Assembly (NCBI GenBank): GCA_947570695.1
Contig: CANOVB010000010.1
Span: 1 to 64,000, forward strand
Length of the DNA: 64,000 nt
From: an uncultured Clostridium sp.
GTDB lineage: Bacteria > Bacillota > Clostridia > TANB77 > CAG-508
Direction of reading: 5' to 3'
Shown: piece by piece, positions 28,285-37,012 of the stretch
Layout: each line of letters opens with the position of its first letter
Numbering within the stretch: the stretch's first letter is position 1
The notes under the pieces: model-generated
The model's database searches: none
Told to the model about the DNA's origin: nothing
Seen by the model: the letters and a program-made list of their open reading frames with translations, nothing else
Position numbers and translations under genes: made by a program

Positions 28285-28534
28285 GCTTTATATAATAGTT
28301 TATATATAAGTTTTGTTAAGCTTTGTGCATAAATTAAATTATGTTAATATTAAAATATTAACATGTTGGTACTACAATAGTTAAAAGTTAACAATATTAG
28401 TAATTGATTTAAAGATAATTGTAAAATATTGAAAAAACTTTAAATTTTGTTTCTTAAAATATTCTTAAAGTTGTTGAAAATAAATTGATTTTTAAGTAAA
28501 ATAAAGTTAGAAGAGATAAAAAGAGAGGAAACAA
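28285..28534. other. Gene-free AT-rich spacer before the GT51 gene
   Basis: No ORF, RNA gene or strong hairpin seen. Confidence 0.5.
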
Positions 28535-29245
28535 ATGAAACATTTTTTGAAATTTTTAAAGTATCTAATATTTACAATATTATTGGTTTTAATAATTGGA
28601 ATGGGAATAATTGTGTATCAAGGGTATTCAATGTATAAAGAAGCTCTTAATGCAATGAGTATAGATCAAAAAATAGAACAAATTAAAAGTGAAACAGAAA
28701 CTTATACTAAATATGAAGAAATGCCTGAAAACTATATAGACGCAGTAATTGCGGTTGAAGATAGACGCTTTTTTGAACATAATGGAATTGATTTAAGATC
28801 AATTACTAGAGCAATTATAAAAGATATTCAAACTATGAGCTTGGTTGAAGGTGGTAGCACAATTACACAACAATTAGCTAAAAATACATATTTTACTCAA
28901 AAAAAGGAATTTACAAGAAAAATAGCAGAAATATTTATGGCATTTGAATTTGAAAATAAATGCTCAAAAGAAGAAATTTTTGAATTATATGCAAATACAA
29001 TGTATTTTGGAGATGGATATTATTGTGTAGCAGAAGCAGCAGAAGGTTATTTTGATAAGAAAGTTTCAGAAATGAATTTATATGAAAGTACTTTACTTGC
29101 AGGAATTCCTAATGCTCCATCAGTATATGCACCAACTAAAAATCCAGAACTTGCAAAACAAAGGCAAGCCCAAGTATTAAATAAAATGGTAAAATATAAT
29201 TATTTATCTAAAGAAGAAGCTGATAAAATTTTAGATGAAATGTAA
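28535..29245 (+). CDS. Monofunctional peptidoglycan glycosyltransferase (GT51)
   Basis: Polymerises lipid II into glycan strands at the outer face of the membrane. 236 residues: one N-terminal membrane anchor (YLIFTILLVLIIGMGIIVYQ) then a GT51 domain. Catalytic Glu in AVEDRRFFEHNGID, second motif GGSTITQQLAKNTYF, third KIAEIFMAFEFE, and ELYANTMYFGDG. It ends after the glycosyltransferase domain (KEEADKILDEM), so the transpeptidase half of class A PBPs is absent and the terminator follows at once; this is the MtgA-like architecture, not a truncation by frameshift. RBS AGAGAGGAAAC. Confidence 0.93.
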   Translation: MKHFLKFLKYLIFTILLVLIIGMGIIVYQGYSMYKEALNAMSIDQKIEQIKSETETYTKYEEMPENYIDAVIAVEDRRFFEHNGIDLRSITRAIIKDIQTMSLVEGGSTITQQLAKNTYFTQKKEFTRKIAEIFMAFEFENKCSKEEIFELYANTMYFGDGYYCVAEAAEGYFDKKVSEMNLYESTLLAGIPNAPSVYAPTKNPELAKQRQAQVLNKMVKYNYLSKEEADKILDEM

Positions 29246-29247
29246 AT

Positions 29248-29284
29248 AAAATCTTCTAAACAATTATTTGTTTAGAAGATTTTT
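29248..29284 (+). terminator. Intrinsic terminator after the GT51 gene
   Basis: 16-bp perfect stem (29248-29263 with 29268-29283), TTAT loop. Confidence 0.92.
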
Positions 29285-29292
29285 AATATAAA

Positions 29293-29395
29293 GTCCTTCG
29301 ACAGGATTTCATAGAGAGATTGCTTAGCAATTTTTCGTAGCCCGACAAAGACAAGGACATTTGTATTTAGTTTTGCCTTTTGCAATTTTCTTATT
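29293..29395. repeat. Dispersed hairpin repeat, copy C, in a compact structured element
   Basis: AGAGATTGCTTAGCAATTTTT and then GGACA(T)TT...AGTTTTGCCTTTT-CAATTTT align with copy B at 50034-50110. The segment 29293-29358 is closed by GTCCTT / AAGGAC (29293-29298 with 29353-29358) and is clearly richer in G+C than its surroundings. It overlaps the last bases of mscL. Confidence 0.55.
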
Positions 29396-29879
29396 CTTTT
29401 ACTGTTTCCTCTGTTTTATTTGTAGCTGTGAGTTCAGAAGTACAACAAGGACATCTTGTTGCTTTATAATTTATTTCTGAGTAACAATAAGGGCAGACCT
29501 TTACAGTTGGCTCTGGTATAGGTTCTTCTTTTACTTTTTTCTTGAATTTTGAGCTTATTTTTTGAACTTGTCCAAATTTTAAATTCTCCATTTTTTTATT
29601 TATTTTATTAAGATATGTAATTGCTAAGAATATTGAAAAAGCAATTATTAGAAAGTTTACTATAGCAGTAATAAAGTTTCCATATTTAATAGAAGCTCCT
29701 CCAACTGTAAATACCATATCAGAAAAATCAACTTTTCCTGTAAATATTGATACAGCAGGCATTATAATGTCTGAAACTAGAGAATTAATAATAGCCTGAA
29801 AGGCACCACCAATAACAACACCAACAGCTAAATCCATAATATTTCCACGTGCAGCAAATTTTTTAAATTCTTTTAACAT
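29391..29879 (-). CDS. mscL: Large-conductance mechanosensitive channel with C-terminal zinc ribbon
   Basis: Pentameric channel that releases solutes on osmotic downshock. 162 residues. The N-terminal amphipathic helix and first membrane helix are classic (EFKKFAARGNIMDLAVGVVIGGAF), followed by the periplasmic loop and the second helix (NFLIIAFSIFLAITYL). After the usual cytoplasmic end, residues ~128-150 add a four-cysteine zinc ribbon (CPYCYSEINYKATRCPCC). That extension is found in a number of Clostridial MscL proteins; its role is unknown. RBS GGAGGTTTT precedes ATG on the minus strand. Confidence 0.95.
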   Translation of the reverse strand: MLKEFKKFAARGNIMDLAVGVVIGGAFQAIINSLVSDIIMPAVSIFTGKVDFSDMVFTVGGASIKYGNFITAIVNFLIIAFSIFLAITYLNKINKKMENLKFGQVQKISSKFKKKVKEEPIPEPTVKVCPYCYSEINYKATRCPCCTSELTATNKTEETVKE

Positions 29880-30151
29880 AAAACCTCCAAATAATTAGAA
29901 AATATAGTCAAAATATATAATAATATAAAAATATTGTCAAGAAAAAGGAAAGTTTGACTTATTAATTATAATTAAGAAAAATAGAGAATTCATATTTAAA
30001 ATATTTTAAAAGAGGTAATAAGTTCAGTAACGTTTTTTTAATTTAAAAATTAGTATTTATTTTCTATTTACTCTACAAATAGAGAAATTATGTATTGATT
30101 TTTATATTTAAGCTAGAATATAATTAAAGAAAAAAAGAAAAGGAGAAATTT

Positions 30152-30721
30152 ATGAAAAGTGTTGCAATTATGTTAGCAGAAGGATTTGAAGAAGTTGAAG
30201 CTTTGGCTACAGCAGATGTTCTAAAAAGGGCAGGGATTAAGTGTGACTTAGTTAGTATAAAAGAAGAATATGTTAAAGGAGCACATGATATAACAGTAAA
30301 GTCTGATAAAATAATGGGAAATGACTTAGAAGATTATGATATGATAGTGTGTCCAGGAGGACTTCCAGGTGCTGAATATTTATCAAAATGTGAAAAATTA
30401 GTAGAAATAATAAAGAAATTTGATAAAATGGACGATAAATATATAGCAGCGATATGCGCATCTCCAGCTATGGTATTATCTGCTGCTGGAATTCATAAGG
30501 ATAGATATATAACTTCATATCCAGGAGAAGAATTTTATGAGCTTTTAGAAGATTCTAATTATGTTGAAGAATTAGTAGTAATAGATGGTAATTTAATTAC
30601 AAGCCGTGGACCTGCGACTACACTTTTATTTGCATATAAATTAGTTGATATTTTAGGTGGAGATAGCAAAAGCTTAAAAAAAGGAATGCTTTGGGAAATG
30701 CTTGAAGAAGAAAAGGAATAA
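30152..30721 (+). CDS. DJ-1/PfpI family protein
   Basis: 189 residues, flavodoxin-like Rossmann fold. Family motifs: the Glu in AEGFEEVEALATADVL, DMIVCPGGLPGAEYL, and the nucleophilic elbow IAAICASPAMVLSAAG, whose Cys is the conserved reactive cysteine. The C-terminus has DGNLITSRGPATTLLFAYKLVD, typical of DJ-1 subgroup members. Proposed activities in the family include deglycase/glyoxalase and chaperone-like functions; none is assigned here. RBS AAAGGAGAAAT. Confidence 0.93.
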   Translation: MKSVAIMLAEGFEEVEALATADVLKRAGIKCDLVSIKEEYVKGAHDITVKSDKIMGNDLEDYDMIVCPGGLPGAEYLSKCEKLVEIIKKFDKMDDKYIAAICASPAMVLSAAGIHKDRYITSYPGEEFYELLEDSNYVEELVVIDGNLITSRGPATTLLFAYKLVDILGGDSKSLKKGMLWEMLEEEKE

Positions 30722-30780
30722 CTATATACTGATTTTGAATAGGTAAGTTTTCATAAAAAGTTACAAAATGTAAAAAATGG

Positions 30781-30809
30781 TTGACAATGACTTTAAAATG
30801 ATTTATACT
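30781..30809 (+). promoter_or_regulatory. Sigma-A promoter of the T-box-argGH transcript
   Basis: TTGACA at 30781-30786, 17-bp spacer, TATACT at 30804-30809. Confidence 0.8.
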
Positions 30810-30815
30810 AAAAAG

Positions 30816-31072
30816 TAATATTAATATTAAAAGCGATGATCAAGAGAGTATCTTATTTGGAAGCAACAGCGAAATAGAGTAGAGTGAGAGTCTATTTAGT
30901 GGAAGAGTAAGTGAAGAGAGCTTGTGAGTGCTTACTGGAAATCTTAAATTAGAAAGTATAGTAAGACGTGAACCTGCGTTAAAGGATATGAGTGGCATAT
31001 AGAAAATAAAACTATATGCAAATTGAGTGGTACCGCGAATTATTCGTCTCTAGTTTTACTAGAGACGATTTT
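30816..31072 (+). promoter_or_regulatory. T-box leader upstream of argGH
   Basis: The T-box sequence TTGAGTGGTACCGCGAAT lies at 31023-31040, preceded by a long structured region with typical stem I features (AAGAGAGTA near 30841). It is followed by the competing terminator, stem CGTCTCTAG / CTAGAGACG (31045-31053 with 31059-31067) plus ATTTTT. T-box RNAs sense uncharged tRNA and antiterminate. The downstream argG-argH pair suggests an arginine-pathway tRNA, but I could not resolve the specifier codon by eye. Confidence 0.92.
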
Positions 31073-31140
31073 TGTATTATAAGGTTTTTATTTATAATAC
31101 AAGACTATAACTATGTTATAGGTAAAAGGAGGGAAAGGAT

Positions 31141-31215
31141 ATGAAGAAAGCTATTTTATATAAAAAATATGCTTATAGTGGTTGGAGCAAACGAAGATGG
31201 AAACCTTTAATCTAA
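31141..31215 (+). CDS. Basic micro-ORF between T-box terminator and argG (24 residues)
   Basis: Reads MKKAILYKKYAYSGWSKRRW followed by KPLI. It has a very strong RBS (AAAGGAGGGAAAGG) and stops 27 bases before the argG ATG, overlapping none of the T-box terminator. Four Tyr/Trp and an Arg-Arg pair (CGA AGA) stand out. It could be a translated leader that tunes argG translation, or a small protein in its own right. Confidence 0.45.
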   Translation: MKKAILYKKYAYSGWSKRRWKPLI

Positions 31216-31242
31216 AAAATGAAGAGAAAAGGAGAAATTAAT

Positions 31243-32469
31243 ATGAAAGAAAAAAATATAGAAAAAATAGTATTAGCATATTCAGGAGGACTAGATACCT
31301 CTGTTATAATTCCGTGGCTAAAAGAAAATTATAAAAATTGTGAAGTAATAGCAGTAGTTGCAGATGTTGGACAAAAAGAAGAATTAGATGGAATAAAAGA
31401 AAAGGCAATAAAATCAGGAGCTTCAAAAATATATGTAGAAGATATAAAAGAAGAGTTTGTAGAGAAATATATTTTACCAGCACTTAAAGCTGGTGCAAAA
31501 TATGAAAATAAATATCTTTTGGGAACAGCTTTAGCAAGACCAATTATAGCAAAAAAGTTAGTAGAAATTGCTAAAAAAGAAAAGGCAGATGCAATATGTC
31601 ATGGCTGTACAGGAAAAGGAAATGACCAAGTTCGTTTTGAACTTATGATTAAAGCTTGTATGCCCGAAGCAAAAATAATTGCTCCATGGAGAATATGGGA
31701 ATTAAAAAGTAGAGAAGATGAAATTGAATATGCAGAAAAACATAATATACCGTTAAAAATTACAAGGGAAACAAATTATTCAAAAGATAAAAATATTTGG
31801 CATTTATCTCATGAAGGATTAGACTTAGAAAGTCCTGCTAATGAGCCAAAATACGATGAAATTTTAGAATTAGGAGTAACACCTGAAAATGCTCCTGATA
31901 AACCAGAATATATAGAGATTGATTTTGAAAAGGGAAAACCAGTTAAACTAAATGGAAAAAATATGAGCATGACTAAAATGCTAGAAAGTCTAAATGAAAT
32001 AGGCGGAAAAAATGGCATTGGAATTATTGATTTAGTTGAAAACAGACTTGTTGGAATGAAATCAAGAGGAGTTTATGAAACTCCAGGTGGAAGTATTATG
32101 TATTATGCTCATGAATTGCTTGAAAGTATTTGCTTAGATAAGGATACTATGCATTATAAATTAAATTTAGCAAATGATTTTGCAAAACAGGTTTATGAAG
32201 GTAAATGGGAAACTTTACTAACAAAGTCTATGATATCTTTTATAGAAGAAACTCAAGAAAATGTAACTGGAAAAGTTAAATTAAAGTTGTATAAAGGAAA
32301 TATGACATCAAGTGGAATAACAAGCCAATATTCACTATATTCAGAGCAGACAGCTTCATTTGGTGAGGATAATGCATATAATCAAAAAGATGCAGAAGGT
32401 TTTATTAATTTGTATGGACTACCTATAAAAGTAAAAGCTGAAATGGAGATGAAACTAAAGGAGGACTAG
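31243..32469 (+). CDS. argG: Argininosuccinate synthase
   Basis: Condenses citrulline and aspartate with ATP to argininosuccinate, the penultimate step of arginine synthesis. 408 residues from ATG 31243 (RBS AAAAGGAGAAATTA; the upstream in-frame ATG 31219 lacks one). Motifs: PP-loop ATP site [16 protein letters not shown] at the N-terminus, [21 protein letters not shown], and [20 protein letters not shown]. argH follows 3 bases after the stop, so they are translationally coupled, both under the T-box. Confidence 0.97.
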   Translation: MKEKNIEKIVLAYSGGLDTSVIIPWLKENYKNCEVIAVVADVGQKEELDGIKEKAIKSGASKIYVEDIKEEFVEKYILPALKAGAKYENKYLLGTALARPIIAKKLVEIAKKEKADAICHGCTGKGNDQVRFELMIKACMPEAKIIAPWRIWELKSREDEIEYAEKHNIPLKITRETNYSKDKNIWHLSHEGLDLESPANEPKYDEILELGVTPENAPDKPEYIEIDFEKGKPVKLNGKNMSMTKMLESLNEIGGKNGIGIIDLVENRLVGMKSRGVYETPGGSIMYYAHELLESICLDKDTMHYKLNLANDFAKQVYEGKWETLLTKSMISFIEETQENVTGKVKLKLYKGNMTSSGITSQYSLYSEQTASFGEDNAYNQKDAEGFINLYGLPIKVKAEMEMKLKED

Positions 32470-32472
32470 AAA

Positions 32473-33846
32473 ATGGCATTATGGGGAGCAAGATTTAAAA
32501 AGGAATTGAATAGTAAAGTAAATGATTTTAATTCTTCAATTAGTTTTGATAGTAGTTTTTATAAAGAAGATATAATGGGAAGCATTGCACATGTGTTGAT
32601 GCTTGGAAAACAGAATATTATTAAAGAAGAGGAAAGTCAAATTATAAAAAAAGAACTAGAAAAAATAGAAGATGATATTGAAAATGGAACACTAAAAATT
32701 GATTTAGAGGCAGAAGATATACACATGTTTATAGAAAGTGAATTAACAAAAAGAATTGGAGATTTAGGGAAAAAACTTCATACTTCAAGAAGCAGAAATG
32801 ACCAAGTAACATTAGATTTAAAGCTTTATTTAAGAAAGGAAATAGACGGATTAATTGAACAAATAAGGAAAATGATAAATATTTTTTGTATTAAAGCAGA
32901 AGAAAATTTAGAAACAGTTATGCCAGGATACACGCATCTTCAAAGAGCACAGCCTATTACTTTTGCTCACCATTTAATGGCATATTGTGAAATGTTTTTA
33001 CGAGATATAGACAGATTAAAAGCTACAAGAAAAAGAATGAATATATTACCACTTGGAAGTTGTGCTTTAGCCGGAACTACTTATCAAATTGATAGAGAAT
33101 TTGTAAAAGATTATTTAAATTTTGATGAAGTTACTCAAAATAGTTTAGATGGAGTATCAGATAGAGATTATGTAATTGAACTTGCAAGTAATATTTCAAT
33201 TATAATGATGCATTTATCTAGAATTAGTGAAGAAATTATTTTATGGTCATCATGGGAATTTAAATTTATTGAATTAGATGATTCTTTTTCAACAGGTTCT
33301 TCAATAATGCCACAAAAGAAAAACCCAGATATACCAGAACTAATAAGAGGAAAAACAGGAAGAGCTTATGGAAATTTAAATACCTTATTGACCTTAATGA
33401 AAGGACTTCCTCTTGCTTATAATAAAGATATGCAAGAAGATAAAGAAGCAATTTTTGATAGTTTTAGAACTGTTAATATTTGTATAGAAACTATTATACC
33501 TATGATAGAAACAATGAAAATAATAAAGGAAAACATGAAAAAGGCAGCAAGCAAAGGGTTTATAAATGCAACTGATTGTGCAGACTATTTAGTAAAAAAA
33601 GGAATGCCATTTCGTGATGCCTACAAAGTAACAGGAACTCTAGTTTCATATTGCATAGATAATAATAAAGTATTAGAAGAATTATCAATAAATGAATATA
33701 AAAATTTAAGTAAATTATTTGAAGAAGATATTTATAAAGAAATTGCTTTAGAAAACTGTATAAGAAAACGTAAAGTAATAGGCGGACCAGCACCAGAAAT
33801 AGTAAAAGAGCATATTGAAAAAGTTAAGAATTTAATTGAAAATTAA
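32473..33846 (+). CDS. argH: Argininosuccinate lyase
   Basis: Cleaves argininosuccinate to arginine and fumarate. 457 residues, normal length. Starts [16 protein letters not shown]. Fumarase/aspartase-superfamily motifs: [37 protein letters not shown] (catalytic His) and the signature loop [24 protein letters not shown] lies within the end of argG. A strong terminator follows. Confidence 0.97.
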   Translation: MALWGARFKKELNSKVNDFNSSISFDSSFYKEDIMGSIAHVLMLGKQNIIKEEESQIIKKELEKIEDDIENGTLKIDLEAEDIHMFIESELTKRIGDLGKKLHTSRSRNDQVTLDLKLYLRKEIDGLIEQIRKMINIFCIKAEENLETVMPGYTHLQRAQPITFAHHLMAYCEMFLRDIDRLKATRKRMNILPLGSCALAGTTYQIDREFVKDYLNFDEVTQNSLDGVSDRDYVIELASNISIIMMHLSRISEEIILWSSWEFKFIELDDSFSTGSSIMPQKKNPDIPELIRGKTGRAYGNLNTLLTLMKGLPLAYNKDMQEDKEAIFDSFRTVNICIETIIPMIETMKIIKENMKKAASKGFINATDCADYLVKKGMPFRDAYKVTGTLVSYCIDNNKVLEELSINEYKNLSKLFEEDIYKEIALENCIRKRKVIGGPAPEIVKEHIEKVKNLIEN

Positions 33847-33932
33847 GATTAGTGAAAGAAAAATAAATATTGATATTTAGATATTACAAGAGCTAGAATT
33901 TAACATTATTAATTATTTAACATATATGAAAA

Positions 33933-33979
33933 ATGTGGACAATATTTTATATATTAAATATTGTTCACATTTATTTTTT
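33933..33979 (+). terminator. Intrinsic terminator after argGH, made from the dispersed hairpin repeat
   Basis: 15-bp stem ATGTGGACAATATTT / AAATATTGTTCACAT (33933-33947 with 33956-33970, one G-T pair), then TTATTTTTT. The arms match the GTGGACAAT and AATATTGTTCA arms of repeat copy B. Confidence 0.8.
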
Positions 33980-33984
33980 AAAAA

Positions 33985-34015
33985 TTATATGTTGTTCATT
34001 TTTATTCTTGAAGAT
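33985..34015. repeat. Dispersed hairpin repeat, partial copy D
   Basis: ATGTTGTTCATTTTTATTCT and the following TGAAGA match the 3' end of copy B (ATATTGTTCATATTTGTTCT, TGAAAA), directly after the terminator that uses the same arms. Confidence 0.5.
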
Positions 34016-34097
34016 TAAATAAATATGTGATATAAAATTATAAGAAGTTTATAGGAACTTAAAAAAACCTAAATAATTTTATATAGAGGAAATAAAT

Positions 34098-35519
34098 ATG
34101 AAAATAGAACTATTAGGTGGATGTGAAAAAGACGAACTAGAAAAAAGAATTCAAAATATTGCAGCAGCTGGAAAGTTATCAAGATTTCCAGGAAATGTAA
34201 TAGAAGTTTTGGAAAGTTGCAATGATTATGAAGAAAATTTAAAATTAGTTAAAAGAATTATAAAAATGGGACATAAATCAATTATAGAACATGATTATTT
34301 AGTATTTGCTTTATGTGACGTTACACCAATTATTGAGCAAACTATAATTGGATATAGATTAACTTCATTTACAATAAAATCAAGAAGAGAAGTAGATTTT
34401 AGAAAAGCTGGTTTTTATACTCCAGAATTTAGAAATGAAGCCGGTGAAATTCATGAAAAAAATGAAGAATTGAAAAAAGAATATAATGAACACATGAAAA
34501 TGCTATTTAATACTTATGGAGAAATAGTAGATAGAGATGTTAAAGTAGAAGATGCAAGATTTATTTTGCCATATTCTTATCATAGTAACATTATAATGGG
34601 ATTAAATGGTAGGGAATTAGAAAAAATGATTATAGCATTAAGAACAGGTCATTTAAGTAAAATTCCAGATTTAAAAGAACTTGGCGATAAATTATATGAG
34701 ATAGTAAAAGAAAAAGTACCATATTTAGTTCCAAATATAAAAAAGCAAGAAGTAAATTATAATACAGGCTTTGAATACTTAGAAGAAATAGAAAAAAGAC
34801 CAGAAATAAAAATTTTAGACAAAACAAATATGATAAGTTATACACCAAATGCTGATGATGTTGTGTTAGAAAGTTCTATTATGTATCATTATCAATGTGA
34901 CAAAAAAACAGCCAAAGAAATCTTAAATAAAATGGTAGAAAAAGATAAGAATGCAAAAGAAAAGATGATGTACGAAATAATGCATAAAGAAGAAAGAAGA
35001 GAGCTTGAGCAAGTAACATTTAGTTTTCAAATACCAATATCATTATCAATACTTACTCACTTAACACGTCATAGAATGCATGCATTATTAGTTCCAGAAT
35101 TTTTACCAATGTGGGATATGAATAATTATTTAACACCAGAAACAGTAAAAGTTAAAGCAAATGACTTATATGATATGGCAGTTAAGAAAAATATTGAAGT
35201 AAAAGAAAAGTTTAAATCATTAGGAGTATATGAAGGAGATTTAGTTTATTTCTATTTAGGAAATCAAATGCTAAATGCAGTAACAACAATGAATGCTAGA
35301 AATATACAATGGGTATGCAGAATGCGTTGCTGTAATAAAGCTCAATGGCAAATTAGATTTATAGCAAAAGATATTGCAAAACAAGTTTCAAGTGTAGCAC
35401 CTCTTATAGGAAAAGGACTGGGCTCAACATGTGTAACTGATAGATATTGTGGAGAAGGAAGAGAATGTTGTGGACTTATAGATGCTTTATTAGAAGCAGA
35501 TAAAAAGAATAATAATTAG
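34098..35519 (+). CDS. thyX: Tandem-domain FAD-dependent thymidylate synthase (ThyX)
   Basis: Flavin-dependent methylation of dUMP to dTMP. 473 residues, about twice the usual 210-250, because two ThyX-like domains are joined. The N-terminal half has SIIEHDYLVFALCDV and the altered signature YRLTSFTIKSRR (substrate-binding Ser/Arg kept, first His lost). The C-terminal half has LTRHRMHALLVPEFL (FAD/substrate RHR kept, Ser lost), NARNIQWVCRMRCCNKAQWQIR and a Cys-rich end. The two halves appear to have divided the motif between them. Such double ThyX proteins exist in Clostridia. No thyA is seen in the window. RBS TAGAGGAAAT. Confidence 0.88.
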   Translation: MKIELLGGCEKDELEKRIQNIAAAGKLSRFPGNVIEVLESCNDYEENLKLVKRIIKMGHKSIIEHDYLVFALCDVTPIIEQTIIGYRLTSFTIKSRREVDFRKAGFYTPEFRNEAGEIHEKNEELKKEYNEHMKMLFNTYGEIVDRDVKVEDARFILPYSYHSNIIMGLNGRELEKMIIALRTGHLSKIPDLKELGDKLYEIVKEKVPYLVPNIKKQEVNYNTGFEYLEEIEKRPEIKILDKTNMISYTPNADDVVLESSIMYHYQCDKKTAKEILNKMVEKDKNAKEKMMYEIMHKEERRELEQVTFSFQIPISLSILTHLTRHRMHALLVPEFLPMWDMNNYLTPETVKVKANDLYDMAVKKNIEVKEKFKSLGVYEGDLVYFYLGNQMLNAVTTMNARNIQWVCRMRCCNKAQWQIRFIAKDIAKQVSSVAPLIGKGLGSTCVTDRYCGEGRECCGLIDALLEADKKNNN

Positions 35520-35542
35520 TTTGACTAGTAAAGGTGAATTAA

Positions 35543-36430
35543 ATGATAGATTTACATATACATACAAATCATTCTGATGGTACAGATTCTGTTGAAGAAT
35601 TATTAAAAAAAGCAGAACTGAAAAAGTTAGAAATAATTTCTATAACAGATCATGACTCTGTTGGAGCTTATTATGAATTAGAAAAAAATCCAGAAATCAG
35701 AAATTTATATAGTGGAAAAATAATTGTAGGAGGAGAATTTAAATCTTGTTATGATAAGGTTCCAATAGAAATTTTAGGTTATGGAATAGATTATAAAAAA
35801 ATGAAAATTCATAATATTGATATGCAAAAAATGCAGAATACAATTTTAGAAAAATTAAAATCAGTTTGTAAAAAATTAGGATTAAAATATGACGAAGAAA
35901 AAACTTATATAGATATGAATGACAATATGAAAAAATATGCAGCATATACACTAGGAAAAGAACTTTTAAATCATGAAGAAAATATGAAGATTATAAAAGA
36001 GATAGGTGAATTTATACCAGAAACTTTTTTTAGAGTTCATTCAAGTAATGCAGAAAGTCCGTTTTATGTTGATGAAACTATTTATTCTATAAGTATAGAT
36101 GAACTAATTTCAAGAATCCATGAAGCAGGTGGTTTAGCATTTTTGGCACATGGATTTATATATCCATTTAAAGAAAAAGATAAAACAATAGAAAAAATTT
36201 TAACTACTACAGAGATTGATGGAATGGAATGTATTTATACTTTGTTTTCAGAAGAAGAAAGAAAAAAAGCTTGTGAATTATGCAAAAAACATAATAAATA
36301 TATGTCTGGCGGAAGTGATTATCATGCTAAAAATAAACCGAATGTTGAATTAGCAACTGGAACAAATAGAAATGTAAATATTGAAAAAGAATTTGTACAA
36401 CCTTGGATTAATCTTGTAAAAACAATATAG
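35543..36430 (+). CDS. PHP-domain phosphoesterase
   Basis: 295 residues. PHP metal-binding motifs: MIDLHIHTNHSDGTDS at the N-terminus, SITDHDSVGAYYEL, GGEF, GLAFLAHGFIYPF and SGGSDYHAKNKPN at the C-terminus, which together supply the trinuclear metal site. Similar to the YciV/TrpH (RNase AM, 3',5'-nucleotide phosphatase) group, COG0613. Located 23 bases after thyX and probably co-transcribed. RBS AAAGGTGAAT. Confidence 0.9.
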   Translation: MIDLHIHTNHSDGTDSVEELLKKAELKKLEIISITDHDSVGAYYELEKNPEIRNLYSGKIIVGGEFKSCYDKVPIEILGYGIDYKKMKIHNIDMQKMQNTILEKLKSVCKKLGLKYDEEKTYIDMNDNMKKYAAYTLGKELLNHEENMKIIKEIGEFIPETFFRVHSSNAESPFYVDETIYSISIDELISRIHEAGGLAFLAHGFIYPFKEKDKTIEKILTTTEIDGMECIYTLFSEEERKKACELCKKHNKYMSGGSDYHAKNKPNVELATGTNRNVNIEKEFVQPWINLVKTI

Positions 36431-36500
36431 AGTAGTTTAGAAAATAAACTTATAAAAAATAAATCTTGAATTTAAAATTATTTTAATGTATAATTTTTTT

Positions 36501-36534
36501 ATTGTAAGAATATACTAAAATATATTCTTACAAT
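36501..36534. repeat. Inverted repeat after the PHP gene
   Basis: Perfect 14-bp stem ATTGTAAGAATATA / TATATTCTTACAAT with a 6-nt loop. No T run follows on either strand, so it is not a classical terminator. Confidence 0.6.
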
Positions 36535-36542
36535 AAAATGCA

Positions 36543-36604
36543 AAGCTCACTTGAGATGCAGTATGCGTAACGAAGTGAAGCTGCGCAAGCGGCTGTTGAA
36601 GCAG
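36543..36604. other. G+C-rich structured element upstream of tRNA-Asn
   Basis: About 60 bases near 50% G+C in an otherwise very AT-rich region. Contains a 6-bp stem AGCTGC/GCGGCT (36579-36584 with 36589-36594) capped by a GCAA tetraloop (GNRA type), and outer GCAG/CTGT-type pairings. No coding potential. Identity unknown. Confidence 0.4.
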
Positions 36605-36639
36605 AAAATTATTAATTACTCAAAATAAAAAAGTGATAT

Positions 36640-36715
36640 TCCTCTTTAGCTCAGTTGGTAGAGCGCTCGGCTGTTAACCGATAGGTCGTTGGTTCGAGTC
36701 CAACAAGAGGAGCCA
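36640..36715 (+). tRNA. tRNA-Asn (anticodon GTT)
   Basis: 76 bases with encoded CCA. Acceptor stem TCCTCTT/AAGAGGA, D-loop AGTTGGTA, anticodon GTT at 36673-36675 in loop CTGTTAA, T-loop GGTTCGAGTCC. Followed by its own terminator. Confidence 0.98.
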
Positions 36716-36716
36716 T

Positions 36717-36751
36717 AAAATGCTGAATTTTAAATAAATTCGGCATTTTTT
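36717..36751 (+). terminator. Intrinsic terminator of tRNA-Asn
   Basis: Stem AAAATGCTGAATTT with AAATTCGGCATTTT (36717-36730 with 36736-36749), T run. Confidence 0.85.
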
Positions 36752-37012
36752 ATATACTAAGAAAATTAAAGATTTGGGAAAATTTAGTATTTTATAAAAA
36801 AGAATTTTTGAAAGTGTTTAAGAACTACAAAAATAAAGCATATAAATATATATTTTTTGGTGGATTATGATATAATATAAGAAATGTAAAATGTAATAAT
36901 TAAAATTGAAACAATAAATGAATACAAAAGAACTTAAAGAGACAGTTGCAGACCTAAAAATACAGAAGGACTAGTAGAGCGATATTGGTATATTAACTAA
37001 TAGGAGTAGTAT

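Noticed and set aside
36918..36974. Short ORF of 18 codons (MNTKELKETVADLKIQKD) before the LysR gene
   Set aside because: Looks peptide-like but has no RBS and no sign of its own transcription signals; could be a chance ORF or a remnant.
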